Below are positions 20,601 through 34,600 of a DNA stretch of 50,000 nt, piece after piece. The position numbers were made by a program, and so were the translations under genes. The notes beneath the pieces were generated by a model. The model worked only from the letters and a program-made list of their open reading frames with translations. It was not told the DNA's origin and made no database searches. Every line of letters begins with the position of its first letter. The first letter of the stretch is position 1. The DNA is from Chromera velia (lineage: Eukaryota > Sar > Chromeraceae), in the NCBI GenBank assembly GCA_018398765.1, contig JAHBMJ010000262.1:1-50000 (forward strand), in the 5' to 3' direction.

Positions 20601-23524
20601 TCTCCTCAAATTCTCTTCTTTCCGCCTGCAGCCCAAAAGGCCTTCCCTCAAGGAACGACTTCCTGCTCAGCAGAAGACGGCAATCAAGAAGAATCAGAGG
20701 GGCAGGGAGAGAGAATCCCATTGATCCTGGTTGGCCCGTCACCGCCCCCTCGAGATTCACTCACCGATGCTGCAGCAGTATCGTCATCCTCTGCGCCTCT
20801 GCAGATTGTCACCGTGCGGGTAGAATCAGACAGCATTGCGGTCAGTCCTGGAGTTGAGCAATCCACAATCTGACAACGTACTGGTCACTTGGTTCAGCGC
20901 TTGAGAAAAGCATTTTTTTTCTCCTTTTCTCCCATTCCTTGCTTTTAGTCCTTCCTGTATCTATTTTCCTCCTGTCCCCGTGTCCTGTACAAAAGTACAG
21001 AAGTGTGTTGGTCTCTCCAGCTGTTTCGGACATCGGTCCCGTGTGATGGATGCAGAGTGGCATGCAGGCACTCCGTTGGACATTCGCAGATTCTTATTTG
21101 TGCGAAGTCTCAGTTTCTCCTCTGGTTTCGGTTCTTCATTGGACCCTCTTTTTCTGTCTGCTTGCAGGACGGAAGCGGTGAGGGTTTTTCTGCCGATGGG
21201 GCAGGCAAGGGTGCCAGCTCGTCCTCCCTGTGCAAATCGGGGGCTGCTCTGAGTCGGGTGGATGAGTTTGTGCGGAGTCTCTCGATCCAGGGGGGGGGAA
21301 GGGGACGGGGGAGTAGGTCGGGCAGACAGAAGGAGGACCTGACAGCCTTGGGTCTGAGTAACCTTCTGCGTGTGTATCTGGAAGCAAGGTTAAATGAGAT
21401 CATCACTCGGGGGGAAGATGCAGATACAGGGGAGGAAGCGGAGAGAGGTGGAGAGGATGCGGATGGAGACTCCTCTTCCGCTTCCAGAAGAGAACGGGCA
21501 AAGAAGGAGGAGGTGGCTGACGCGTTCGTGCTCGTTGCTGCAAAGGCAATGCACGCGCCATTTGGGTTAGTTGAAACTAACTCGCTACGGTCTCGTCCAG
21601 TCGTCTCATGGCTTTATTTTTCTTCGTCTGGTCTTTTTTAAGCATTGCTTTCACTGTTCTCGCTTCTGTAATTTGTCCCAGCAATATGGCTGATGTAGAT
21701 CGTCTCATACTACAAGCTCTTGATGAAACCCCTTGATTCGCTTGTCGGCCTGTCTACCCGTGATGAACTGTGGCGGCGTATGAAGCTCAGTATGAGTTGT
21801 AGAATGAATGCTCCTCTGCATCATTTCATTTTCACGCACGCATGCATGACTGCAGGACCCTGGAGGAGTGCGAGGAGGCGATCGCACTGACTGCCGACCT
21901 TCTGGAACTTGCAGCTTCCCGTCTTTCCCTTCCCGTCGTCTCCTCAGCCAATCAGCTGCAAGAGGGAGACCTGCGGAATGCCCAGCTGATGACGGTGGGG
22001 CAAGGGACCGCGGATTCGGTGCAGGTCTCCACAGCTGCCCTTCAGAAGACTATCATCAATGAAGAGAGAGAGAGGGAAGGGGAGGAACCAGGGACGGAGG
22101 GGGGACACGAGGCAGGCCCCCACGGGAGTCGTCTGCATGGGGAAATGCACACAGCAGAAGGGTTAGGCACGGACCAGCCCCTGCTTCGGCTCTCTCTTGC
22201 CCTCCGTTCTCTCCGTGAGATGCAAATCCGTTTGGGCACCCTGGCCCTTGTGAATGCCTCTTTGGCAGACCGCATGGCTGTAGGAGGGCACGTGTCTGCG
22301 TCGTCTTCCTCGGGCGTCTCTGGAGGGGGAAAGTGGGCTGAGGGTGAGGTGCAGCAGCGTGAAGGTGGTACGATACGGTCGGAGACGGCGGATATGTCTG
22401 GAAGTTTTGAGGAGACAGGGCAGGATAAATTTGAGGAGGACGGTTTGGTCGCGTCTGTAGAGGGAGAGGGGAGACGGAATCATGGGGGCAACTTGACCTC
22501 GTCCTCCCATCTCCATTTCAGTCGTGCCGATGCCTTCGCTCCCTTGTTGTACGTCTGTGAGGCACTTGCGAGAGAGGGGTTGATTGAGGAGGTGGTGCTC
22601 GTGTGCGGACGTCATGGACGTCTTCTGGGAGTTGGGGGCATTCAGGTCGTCTCTTTGGAGGTGGAGGGAGAAGAAGGGGAAGGGGAGGAGTGCGATGAAC
22701 GTCTGGAGATTTCTTACGGGCATCTGGAAGTCGCCTTCGACGTCGCTGTCAGTCAGTCCCTGCTTCCTTCCCTCTTTCTCTTCTTTATTGACTGTCGAAT
22801 AAAACGACTTGCGATTATCTGTGTGGGAATATGACCTCAAAAGCAAAACTTTTCGTTGTTTTTCCTTCCGTCTCTGTGTACAGGCCTGGATGGAAAAAGC
22901 CAGTACGTTTTCAATACCTATACACAAGACGACATGGCAGGGGGGCTGCGTGGTCTCCTACTGTCGTTTTCTGCAAAGAAAAATGCGAAAGCGATTTTTT
23001 TCTTTTGCCTTTTGTCACATCTGGGGGCATGCCTGGAGTTCTTTCCAGCATTCTCTTTTGTTCTGGTGCGTGCATTCCAATTTGGTCCTGGTCTCCCTCC
23101 TTCCCCCGCGCCCCCTGTGCGTGCAGATCTTCCAAGTCCTTCGTGCCTTCCCTCTGGTTCTCCCTCCTGAGGCAAGAAGGCTCCTCCCTTTGTGGCTGAG
23201 AAACTACGTGATTCCCCTTCTGAAAAAGAGGTCAGACACAGAGGGAGGGGGGAGAGGGAAAGAAGGAAGGAAGGAAGAAAGGAAGGAGCCGATGTGACAG
23301 TCTGCCGCGGAATCTGAGTGTTAGTCAGAGGAACAGCGTGACGTGCGTATGTAGACAAACCAGTTTTTTTTTGTTTTGTACCGAAACTGTTCCGTGAAGA
23401 GCGGGTTCCATGCACTTGTGCGCGTCTTTTCACGAAAGAAAGAAGAAGACTCAAAAGCGCATTCATTCTCTGTTTCTCTTTGTTTGCATCAGACGCTCTC
23501 TCGATAGGATGGATACCTTCTTTG

Positions 23525-23575
<51 letters not shown>

Positions 23576-26500
23576 TGTGTCTTTGTGCGTGTCGGTACTT
23601 GCGGTTCACTCCCATATGTTTCTGTGTGCATCTGTAATTCAGGAATCTGTTGTCCCACTGGCTCTTTGAGAGGGCGTCCCTTCTGGAGAACACCCTTGCT
23701 GATCCGATGCCGTCTCTCGAGCTCCTTTCCTGCCTTTGCCAGGATCCCAGAACAGTCAAACTGGCAGAGCGGAGAACCGGGGGGGATCGTCAGACGCTCT
23801 CCGCAGAAGAAGCAGGGGGTGGCCAAGGGGTTGCCATGGGATTCCACAGTGTGGTGAGAACAGAAGAGTCACTCAGTGACGTGGGGTGGTGGGCCCCTGG
23901 CCCTGATGGCTTTCATGTGAAGGGGAAGGGGACGCCTCCCGCTTCCTCGTTTCCGTTCTCTGGGCATCCTCCGTTCTCCTCTGGAGCGATGCTGGTGACT
24001 CCAGGGGAGGCGGTGGCCGCAGCCCGGCGGTGGGCGGGTTGCGGTCCATCTTTGGGGGATTTGTCTGGGGTGGAGCAGGCGATGCGAAACCTGAGGGGTC
24101 CTTTGTTCGGAGGTGGATGGGAGGGAGGAGGGGGCGCGTTTGGAGGGGCCTGGAGGGAGGAAGAGGGAGACGGCGGTATGTGTGAGGTGGAGATGACGAT
24201 GACTGCAGAGCATCCACTTGACTCGATCGCCGAGTGTGAGGAAGAGGAAGAAGATGAAGGGGGTCTGGGGGAGCCTTGGGAGGAAGGAGAGGGAGATGGA
24301 AATGAGGTTGGGTTGAGCGTTTGGGACGAGCAGAGGAGCGAAGTGGATTCCCTTTCTGATGCCCTAGACGTAGAGGCAGGGGGAGGGGAAGTGGGTGTGC
24401 AAATGATGCACGGGCGGCAGCACGGCAGAGGAAAGAAGGGAGGGGAGAAGAAGACCTTCCGTAACCTCTGCAATTTGTACGGGAAGCTGCGCGAATCCCA
24501 AAACCTCAGGTTTGTTCCTTGTTGGAAAATGAAGGGCTCTTTCTATTTATTGGGGCCGGATGAGAGACAGACACCTTTCATTGATCACTGAGAGGGAAAG
24601 AGAGTGTCAAGCAAGGAAGGAACGCTGCTTTCCCCTTTTTGCTGTTCGTCTGCAGAGAAGTCTAGTGATGTGGAGAGAAACTTAGGATTTTCTTTCCGTG
24701 TCACGTTGCCGTTTTTCCGCTCTTCCATGGACTCCTGTCCGAGTCTCGAATGACTTCTTTTCGGTCTTTTGCCTTCTTTTCCTCTGCATCGTGTTTCCTA
24801 AAAGCCCCCCTCTTTATTTACATTGCAGAGAACAACACAACCTGCGTCTCCTCGTGAGGGACCTGGAGAGGATGGACGCGACCGCAGTCGCACTCTCCCT
24901 CGTGCGACGCGTGCCCCCCTCCCTAGTGCGACAAGAGTTCGCGTCATCGTTCACCAAATTCTGCGAGACTCACAGGCTGAACAGCGACCTGGCGATTCAC
25001 GATTGCTGTCTTCTGTTGATCAGGTCAGGTCGGACAACCAGAATAAGAAGAAGTGATGGATTGTTACTTTTTTGCTGTCACTCACGGGTGTGTCCTCGTG
25101 CCCGTCAGGTCAGGTAGTGACTGCGCAGTTTTTGTTCCTTCCGGTGCGTCTGTCTCGTGAGGACGGAATCCCAGTCTCCATCCATCTCATCAGTCAGAGA
25201 CCGGTGGGACGTTCGATGGTCACTTTCGCTTTTGCTTGTCTCTGTCTATCCTTCTGCAGAGAGCTGCAAGCTGAACGACGACGAGTGATCGCAGAGTTGG
25301 AAGTTATGGGAATGGAACTGCTAGGAGACGGCGACAGACAGGGGGGAGAGGAGGGAGAAGAGGAGGACAGTCTGTCTGAAGAGGAAGCCGATGAGGAGGA
25401 GATGGAAGACGGCATGGAAGGATCACCTGAAGAAGAAGTCGTTGCACCCTCCTCGTCTGTAACTGAGCAGTGTGAGAGGTCAGTCGTTCTGTCTGTAGGT
25501 GTTGGTGGGTAGGTGGCGTGTGGTCTCTTTTCTTGTCTGGCCCCCACTAAGGGTTGGATTTGTTGCAAGGAGAACAGTGGATCGATTTGATTGAAGTTTT
25601 AGATCGAAATTTTCTTTCTCTATTTTTCGATGCTGTGAGTCAAGGTTTCTTCTAGGAGGATGAGCGGGCTGTCCGCTTTCATGTTTCTGTTCCTACCGTT
25701 CTCTCTTGCTCAATCTCTCTCTCTCTCTCTCTCTTGCTTGTGTATCAGAGAAAGCGCTGCTGCATGGGGGCTGGATTGAATGAAACTTTTTTTCTCTCTG
25801 CTGTTTGTGCAGACTGGTGGAGATGATGAAATGCATCCGGTCGGAAGACAAACGGGCGATTTGCCTTCTGAAGGCTCATAAAAGTCTGGCCCCCTGCTTC
25901 AGGTGGGTAGACTGCATGGAAACCCGGTGAAGGAAGGATAGATACACAGTGCGCGTCTTTGTTGTGTTGGTGGGAGTGTTCGAAAGTGTGGTCAGAAGTC
26001 ATGTGAGGGTAGACGTACGTAGAGTCTCCATCTCGTTCCATGTGAAAGTGAGAAGGAATATCTTGTCCTTCGGAAATGACAAGGGCTCTCAACCCGTAAT
26101 CAATTGGATCGTTTTGGACTCCAACTGTGTAGCCCTTGTTCTGGGTTGTGTGGACGGACTTTCGTGTCAGACGGTCGTTGTGACGCTGCTTTGCTGTGCC
26201 TGCCTCTCTGCAGTCGAAACAGAGGGGCGTGGCGCCCTCTGGCGGCGCTCTTGAAGGAGAGCGTTCATAGCTGGAGAGGCGTGAGGGAGAACCATGTGAG
26301 TGATTGATGGATTAAACGAAAGAGTGGGTGGGGATGTGTGCTTGAGTCAAGGCTCTTGTATCATATTTTTAGGGGAGGTCTCGCAATTCACGATTGTACA
26401 GACAGAGAGGTCAACTGGGGGATTCTTTGTCTTCGTGCCTCGGTGCATGCATTCTCTTTCTTTTTGTGGAGGCAGGGAGTGAGCAAGTGAATCTGTCTCC

Positions 26501-29500
26501 ACAGAGCGACGCACACATCACACGCACAACCGCCCGACGCAAACACACAGAGAGAGAAAACTGAAAGAAAGAGATTCAGAGATTTTCGGAAAGAAAATGT
26601 TCTTTCGTACATCTCAACGCGCTTTGCCGATCATAAATAATTTCAGTACATTCCACCTCGCTTCACTGCGTTCTTCCTGCCCTTCTCCGTGCAGGCTGCA
26701 GAGCTCCGCGTGCGTCTGCGGCTTCAGGAGCTTTTGGGTGTCTTCTCGAAGCACAGGGTCGCTCTGCAAGACGGCCTCCTTGGAGCTGCTGGGCCCTTTG
26801 TTCTTCAAGCAGGGGGGCCTGGATCTGTTGTGTCCTCTTGGGGGGAGTCTTCTCAGGATGGCCAGACAGAGGGAAGGGGAGGCAAGGAGGGGAAGGGCGG
26901 CAGGGGAGTGGGGGTTGAGGGGCTGGTCCCTGGGACTGGGGGGGTCCTCGGAGGCCTCTCACCGTCTCTGTCTCTGTGCCCCACTGTGATAGTGTACGTT
27001 ATTTATTTATTTGTGGTGTCTTTGCATATGATCCTTGCTGGGTCTGTGTTGCTCCTGGATATTCTTCTGAAGGACGCGAACGCTTCTCAACGTTTTTTTG
27101 CCCTCATTTTCGTTTTTTAATCTTTTCTCTAAATTGTCTGGTCCCTTCTGTCTGTACGTTGTCCGGTCGGTGAGATCACAGGAAGGAAATACGCACTTTG
27201 GCGTTTCCCGAGAGGGTGGTTCTTTGAGGAGAAAGTGAGGATGAACGGAGAACATTCTTCACCATAAATAATCAGGCGATCTCTGCTGCCCGAAAGGATT
27301 TGATTAAAACCAACTCGCCCACTGCGTTACGTTCCCATACGTGTTCTTTCTGACCTTGTCTCTCTGTCTGCATGGATGGATGCATGGATGTATGGATGGA
27401 TGTATTGACGGATTGATGCATGAATGGATAGATGGACGCATGGATGGATGGATAGATGCTTGTATTGACGGATGGATGCAGGGCTCTTATGAAGACCCTC
27501 TTGAAGACGACAGAGCCACAGAACAGAATGGAAGCCTTCAGGGATTTCCTCAAGTGGGTGAGGGGGTCTATGGGGGTGGTTGTTTGGTTTTCTTTCTTGT
27601 CGTCTCTCTGCATGAGAGAGAGGATGAGGTGCTTGATAGGTATCTGAAAAAGATTGGAAGAGAATTGTCCAAAGCAGAAAAAGATGGTGCTTCCTATGCA
27701 GTGTCCTCGGATGCTTTCCAGCTTTGTGTAGGTCCACTCTTGTTTCTGTACATGAGTCTCCCAGCAGGTGACCGCTTTTTCCCCTCCCTACAACCATTCT
27801 AGCTAGATGCTTCCCTTTCTTTGCATCATCTTTTCTTTGCACGTCCCTCTTCTCTTGTTCCGTTCTTCCATGTCTCCCCCTTAATTTCTCCCTCCACGCA
27901 GGCTCCGTGATCAGCTGCCGGTTTTCTCGGTGGCCGACGGCGTCTTCTGGAGGGTTGTTGCTCTCATGGAGGCTCCTCCTGCTCTCAGGGGGGCCCTCTG
28001 GGATCTGCAGAGAGAAGAGAAAAGGGCAGAGGAGGCTGCAAGGACTCTTCGGGAGGGGGGAAGGAGGACAGAGGGGGGAAAGAAGGCGCCGGCAGATGCC
28101 GAGGCAGACACAGAGACAGAGACTCAGGGCGAGGGGGTGCGGTGTTCTCAGCACTCTGCATGCGATCACCTCCAGATTCGTGCGATGCTCCTGGTTGCTG
28201 ACGGAAAAGGAAAAGCGCAAAGTGCGGAGGAGCAAGGGGCGGAGGAAGAGGGGAAGGCAGAGGGAGACGAGGTTCCAGATAATGACGTTGTCACTTGTGA
28301 GGAATGGCGAACCGACATCGAGGGGTCAGCTGCCTGCCTGCCTGCCTCTTCTCTTTCCTGGCTGTCTTTCGTCTGCAGCGTCTTTTGGCCTCCTTCCATC
28401 CTTCCACGCAAGCCTTTCCACACCATAGAAAGGGAAGGAGTTCATGTCGTTTGTCTTGTCTGTCATGGAGGAAGGACAGCTTCCCGCAGATCTCTGTCTG
28501 CGGGAGAGAGAGCCGGCAATTCCAGAGACGGCAGACATCTCTTCCGTTTTCTTTTGCTTTTGAGTGTCTATTTACAAGCCTTCCTTCCTTCCCGTCTTCC
28601 CGCCTGCCTGCAGACATCTGGGGGAACTCTTTTCGCTTCTCGGGTCTGAAGAGGAAAGGTGAGCGACTCTATTGTCTATTTGCGGAATGACGTGGAAAAG
28701 AATGAATTACTGCTTTTTGAAGGCATGAGTCTTGCATTGGTCGGGTTTTCTCTCAAAGTTGGCATGCAGAGTTTCTTTCGCCTCTCGTCGCTGCCGCGTT
28801 CTATCTGCTCTTGAAGTAGGTCCTTCCTTGTGCTTGTCGGGGGGCCTTCTCTTCCAAGGCGCGCGCCGCATGCAGACTCACCGTATTGGTGCACGGGAGT
28901 GTATAGGTGCATATGTGTGTGTGGGGGGGTGCAGATGCGGTGCCGCTGCTAAGGTCGTCGCGAGGGCCTGTGCAACTATTGACGTTGTCGCTGTGGAGCT
29001 GGATGAAGAAGACATAGGGTTGGAGGAAGAAGAGAAGACGGAGAGGGACAACTCCTCTCTCCTTTCGTTTTTTTCAAGAAGATCCGCAGCTGTGCGGGAA
29101 GCATCGCTTTTGCCTGAAGATGCCGACAGAAGAGAGATGGCAAAGGCACGAAGCAGGGCAGCTGTCTGCACTGCTTTGGCAGTCCTCAGAGAGCTTCGCT
29201 CAGGTTCCTCATCTTTCTCTCTCCATTACCCATTCGCCCTCTACCCACCCTCTAGAACCGCCACCGGTGTTTCTGGATCCATCCCAGGCTCTCTTTTCTC
29301 ACCTGCCCCCTCTCACACCGGTCAGAGCGATGCCAAAAAGAGCCCTCTTCTCTCTCCGCAAAGCACATTCCCCCTTCCTTTGCCGCCAGGAAGCGAAGAG
29401 GAGACTGATGTTGGAGAAATGGGTGGAGGGAACTGGAGAGAGAGAGGAGAGCCGTCTCCACAGAGCCCCTGGATATCCGAAGCAACGTACCGCCTCCTCA

Positions 29501-31539
29501 CTCGCACACTAGGGCTCCAGGAGGATCTAGGGATGTACACAGGGGTGAGTGTGCTTTCTGGTGCACCTCCTGGGTGGGACGGTGGAGAGGAGGATGGACA
29601 GGAGGATCATGAAGGTCTTTTCTGTCCTTTTGAGGAGGGGACAGAGGGGGTCTGTGGAAACTGCCTGGGCCCTGACTGGTCCCTTGGGGAATGCCTGGGC
29701 CCTGTCTCTTCGGAGCCCTCTGCTGCCTCTGCGTTCAAAACCCCCTCACCCCTTCCACCTCCGTCTCGTGGTACGACAGCCTCCAAAGAAATCGCGGAGA
29801 AGGGGGAAGCTGCGGAAGGCAAAGAAGAGGAAGAGAAAGGGCGGAAAGAGGAGGAGGAACAAAAAGGGGGGCAGGGAGAGAGAGGTTGTTTGGAGAAATT
29901 CAACCTTGCTTCTGCCCAAATGGCTGCCCGGATGTCAGGATCATCACTCGAATGTTCCGCAGGCAGCAGAGATCTTCTTGTGTTCTCTCCCAACAGAGAC
30001 GCAACATCGCCTACCGATTCCTCCCTCTTCTCCCTGTTTACCCCTCAGACGGGGATTTCTGGGGACATTCGAATTTTTCCTTCCACCTCCTGCAGCAGCA
30101 GTTGGGATGAGAAGGGGAAAAGGGGCTCTGAGCAGACAGGCCCTCCACCTCCAAAAGGAAAACAACAGAAGAGCACACAGATGGTCTTTGAGGATCTGGT
30201 CGCACGGGTCATCGTCAGTCTAGTTTGCCCTGCTCTCTTTGTTTGTAGTCCTCCTCCATCTCTACCGACTTGCGTCTCCCATCCTGCCCTTTTCCTCCCG
30301 CATCGTTTCTTCTGGCTCTGATTGAAGAGATCGTCAAGGCTTTAATTAATGCTCCAAGCAGAACACATTCTTGCAAGTGGAACACACTTTCAGCATTTAA
30401 ATGCGGTCGTCATCTGCCTCTTCTCTCTCTCTCTCTGTGTGTGTGTGTGTGGTTGTTTGGAAACTCGGGTCGCTTTCTCTCTTCCTTCCCCCAGCCCTTC
30501 GTTCTGTCTCTGCTTCACTTTTTGTCATTGCTTTCATGTGGAAGCGTATCGGTGCGTGTGTGTGTCTGTGTCTGTGTATCGGTCCACGCATGGGTGAATG
30601 AGGTTGCAGACACGGAGGTGCCAAGCACCAGGTGAGGGAGAAGAATCTGCAAACGCCTCTCAGAGGAAGAAGGATGGGCAGCAGAAGGGAGGAAAGAATC
30701 GAGAGGGGGGAGGATCGGGCGGTTTCCTTGCGGGCAGAGGGCCCATCTGCCTGTCTCTATCGACAGAGAACGAAAACGTCTCAGGAGGCAATCGAAGTGG
30801 GGATGTCCCCGCAAAAAGCTCTTCGTCTCCGGGGAAACAGAAGGGGGGGGCACCTGTTTCTCTGGCCATGGCAGGTCTTCTTTTGGCTCTGTCGAATCTG
30901 GGGGGGCTGTTCGGCATTCAGAGGGAGGAGGCGCGTGCAGTCGTGCAGAGGCAGGTGCTGAGGCAGTTGGCAGAGAGGGCGGGGAGATCGTCACTTCAGC
31001 GTGACGGTGGGTAGGGCAGTGAGTAGCTGACTTTTGTTTCCGTGCGTCGATTTTGTTTCTTCCCGTGGATGTGGGAATGAGAAAGAGAACGAGACGTTCT
31101 GATTTTTTCGCTCTGTTGAGTAATTCTCTTCGTTTTCTTCTTTTCTTTCTTTCGTTCTTTTTTTTTTCTGACAGACAACATGTACATACACACTCAGACA
31201 TTCACAGACAAAGAGAGAGAGAGAGTTATGGAACAGGCCAGTGATAGAGATTTTAGTGTTTCGCGTTGTGTGGAGAGGTTCCTTCATGACGAAGACCTTA
31301 CCAAAGAGAGAGTCATTTCTTGCTTATATTTTCTTCTCTTCTCTCCGCACATCTTTCCCTCAGGTGACGCTCGGGATGGGGAGCTCTCTGCGGGTTCCTC
31401 TTCCTCTTCTTCTTCTGGCATGAGGGAGGATGGGTCGGAGGAGGCAGAAGCCCTAGAGGCACTCCGAGCGGAAATGGAAAAGAACACCTCGCCCTCCACA
31501 TTCACGGCCTCCCAGCTGGTCCGTCAGATCGATCCTTTC

Positions 31540-31609
<70 letters not shown>

Positions 31610-34600
31610 AGTGCATGTGTGCGGGTGCGTGCGTAAGAGTGAGTTTCTGATTCGCGGCCGGTTTCCATTTCTTTTGGGGGTTTCAAGTGATGACAGACGC
31701 CATTTTTTTTTGTATTCCTTTCTTTGTTCAGACGGCTTTTTTTCTTTCGGATTTGGCCCCTTGACGTTCGGGGCCCGGTGAATTGGGAAGACAATAACGA
31801 ATCGACTTTTATGGCAAGTCCATTCTCTCCGTCTGTGTGCAGTTGTTGATGGCGCAACGGCAGATCCTTTCCCTGTGCCGTCCTAAGAACGCGTCCGGGG
31901 CACATGGGCGGTCTGATCTCTCTGGGGGATGGGGGTACACGTCGGGGGGAGACGGTGGATCGTCTGAGCTTTCGTTCTGCTTCTCTTTGCTGCACTGTAT
32001 TGAACTCCTTTACCTGGGCGTGAGGTACTGTCTGCCTTCCGCGCTGCCCAGAGCGGTCAGTCTGGTGTCTGAGGTTTTTTGGGCCCTGCGGTTGATGGCG
32101 TTGGGGTCGGATGTGTCCTTCCGCATGGGGATGCTCGAAAAGTGGTCTCAGGGCTTGGTGGATCGTCGTGAGAAGGAGAAGGGGAAGAGACTCTCTTCTC
32201 CTGCAGTGTGGACGGTCCTAGTCAGTCTCCGCGACTGGGCCTCCATCGACAGTAGTCGGAAGGGTGTGGGGCGTGTGTGTCGTTCGTTTGTGTCTGTGGA
32301 GAGTCTGGCGAGACGTCTGTTCCGAGGAAGGATTCGAGACGAGCCTGTTCTCTTGGGAGGCAGGGAGGCTGCGTATCTCGCGTCCTCTGTCCTGCGGGGG
32401 GCTGAGGGGTGTCGAGTGGTGGGACTCGATCCTGGTCGGTCGGTCTGTCTGTCGGTCGGGTTAATTCTTGTTTTTTGGACCCATGGTTTGGTACCAACAC
32501 ATTGCAGTGAAGATTGGAGCCTTATCATCGATTAAAAGCGAGTGAGAAAGGACAAAATTTTCGTTTTGTCTCCCTCTTTACCCTCAACGCAAACTACTTT
32601 TGACAGGAGAGCGGAGGGGAAAAGAATGAACGAAGAGGAGTTGAGGGACTTGGCAGGAAGCCCGAAAGAGAATGTGAAAGGAAAAGGGCCTGGCACACTT
32701 CTGAGCCTGGAATTTGACTCTCTGTATGTCTTTCCGTGCTTCTCTCTTCGGCGCTCGTGCAGGATTCGCTGTAGCCTGCAGGCTGAACGGAACCGAAAAG
32801 TCTCTCACGAGTCTGCGGAACGTCGTTGAGGTGAGTTGTTCCACCGACAGAGGAAGACAACTGAGGGAATGCAGTTCCCTTCCTTCGAGCAGAGCTGCCT
32901 GCTCCCGGTCCCCGTATTCTTTCTCTCTCTGCTCTCTGCTCTAATCAAACATCTGAGTTTCCTCTTTTTTTTGTATTTAAGGTCACTCTTCAGGACACTG
33001 CAATACAGACTCGACTGATTTTATTCTCACCATTTTGCTGTTTTTTTTGCACAGGTGGTGTGTGTTTCTGTGATTGTCAATGTGTTCATCCAAATGTGTT
33101 TTGTTTGTTTGTTTGTTGTTTGCAGAGCGCGTCGAAGACCCTTCTCCGGTTCAACGCTCTGCTGGCGGTTGTCGGTCTGAACTCTCTCCTCCCTGCGGCT
33201 GTGGACTCCGAATCGCTCTCCGTTGTGCACAAACAGGTGAGGATCCTGGTGGGGGGGATTGGAGAGGGGTTCATGTGAGGGGCATCGGAAACTACATTCC
33301 TCGGAAAAGGGGGGTGAGGGTAACATGTTGCTTCTTCCTCATGATCATCTGTAAAGTGACGAAGAGAGACCCTCTGCTATGGCTGTGCACAAGAGAGAAT
33401 TGCGCTCGGTCAGTCTTTCTTTTTGTTTCCCTTCCACGTTTTCTTTCCTCGCATCTCTGCTGGATTATCTCCCCCGTCCCTCCATTTGTTCCTTCCTCTG
33501 TTGACGCTCGAGCCGAAAAACTTCCTCCCCTGCCTGCAGGCCTCTGCGCGTGTGTTGACGATGGAAGCCTCTCTGGACTGCCCTCTCTTTCTCGCCCTCT
33601 CGGCTGGGCTGCGGGTGGGCACTACTTTCTCTCTGTTCATGGAGGCGTATGGGCGGTGTGCAGGGGCAGGGGGGGGCAGTGAGGGAAGTGGAGGAGACGG
33701 GAAAGAAAGCAACAGGGGGCTTGGGTTTTCTTTCCCGGGGGCCTTCTCGTCTTCAGTCCAGGCAGGAGGATTGTCTGCATCTGCTGATCTGTCGGTGGCT
33801 GGCACATCTGCTGTCGACCATCGGCAGACACAGAGACTGACAAGGTTGGGTATGGTGTTGTCTCGATTTTGGAAAGCAGGGAAGTCTCTGCAGAAGATGG
33901 AGAGGTACCATGCAGCCTCCAGGTGGAGCTCCTTGATGAGTGCCTTGGGGATTCCTGTTGATCACAACAGACTGACCAAGGCTGGCGGGCAGAGAGAATC
34001 TGATGGGGCAGATGGGGGGGGACGGGGTGATGAGAAGGCGGGTGCAGGAGGGGCAGGCGGCCCCCAGAGTGACAGCTACCCGTCTCTGCTTCTCCCCTTG
34101 TTGCTCCGTCTTTCTCATCACGATCTTCACACAGCTCTGCTTTTTGGTCGTGACTTCGGTCTCTCCTCTGAAACCGTTCTGGCTGAATGGACCCACACGT
34201 TCGTTTTGTGTCCTTCAATAGACCCCTCCCTCTCCCGCCAAGAGGCCCTTGGGATTCTCGACGCAGACGGAGAATCTGTGGAGTCAAAAAGAGGCTACTC
34301 GCGTGTTGGTGTGTGCCCTGTGAACTCCCGGTACAGCAGAGAGATTGCTGCAGTGTTGCGGTCCCTCTCTTTTCAAACCGCAGCGAGGGGCCCAGAGGGC
34401 CCAGGCACGAATGCCGGGGCCCTGTCGACAGTTGCGGATTCTCTGGTATCACGTACCTGGCCGTGTGTCTCATCGTACGACTTCGAGCGCTTGACCTTCC
34501 TCCTTGAATGTGTGCCTGCAAGAAAACTCCATGCTGCCGCAAAACAAAAGAGCGGCATCGGATTTGGCTCGGAAGACTTGAGAACGCGGTTAGAAAAGGC

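Larger units (their letters stand above)
22884..27639 (+). other. KNTC1/ROD-like gene, exons 10-19: most conserved solenoid segment
   Basis: Residues about 1123-1832. Readable blocks are VLRAFPLVLPPEARRLLPLW, RNLLSHWLFERASLLENTL, FRNLCNLYGKLRESQNLR, LRLLVRDLERMDATAVALSL, SFTKFCETHRLNSDL, EMMKCIRSEDKRAICLLKAH and VALMKTLLKTTEPQNRMEAF. Their order (WL/RA/LE block; 'RxLxxL' helix then 'xLxxFE' helix then 'xFxxxxxxxxLxxD'; 'AIxxLxx'; 'LLxxx') follows what I remember of KNTC1 in its central region. Exons 12-16 are joined mostly through AG|G or AG|A phase-2 junctions encoding Arg or Ser. Exon 12 also carries a long acidic insert (24231-24300). Confidence 0.5.
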
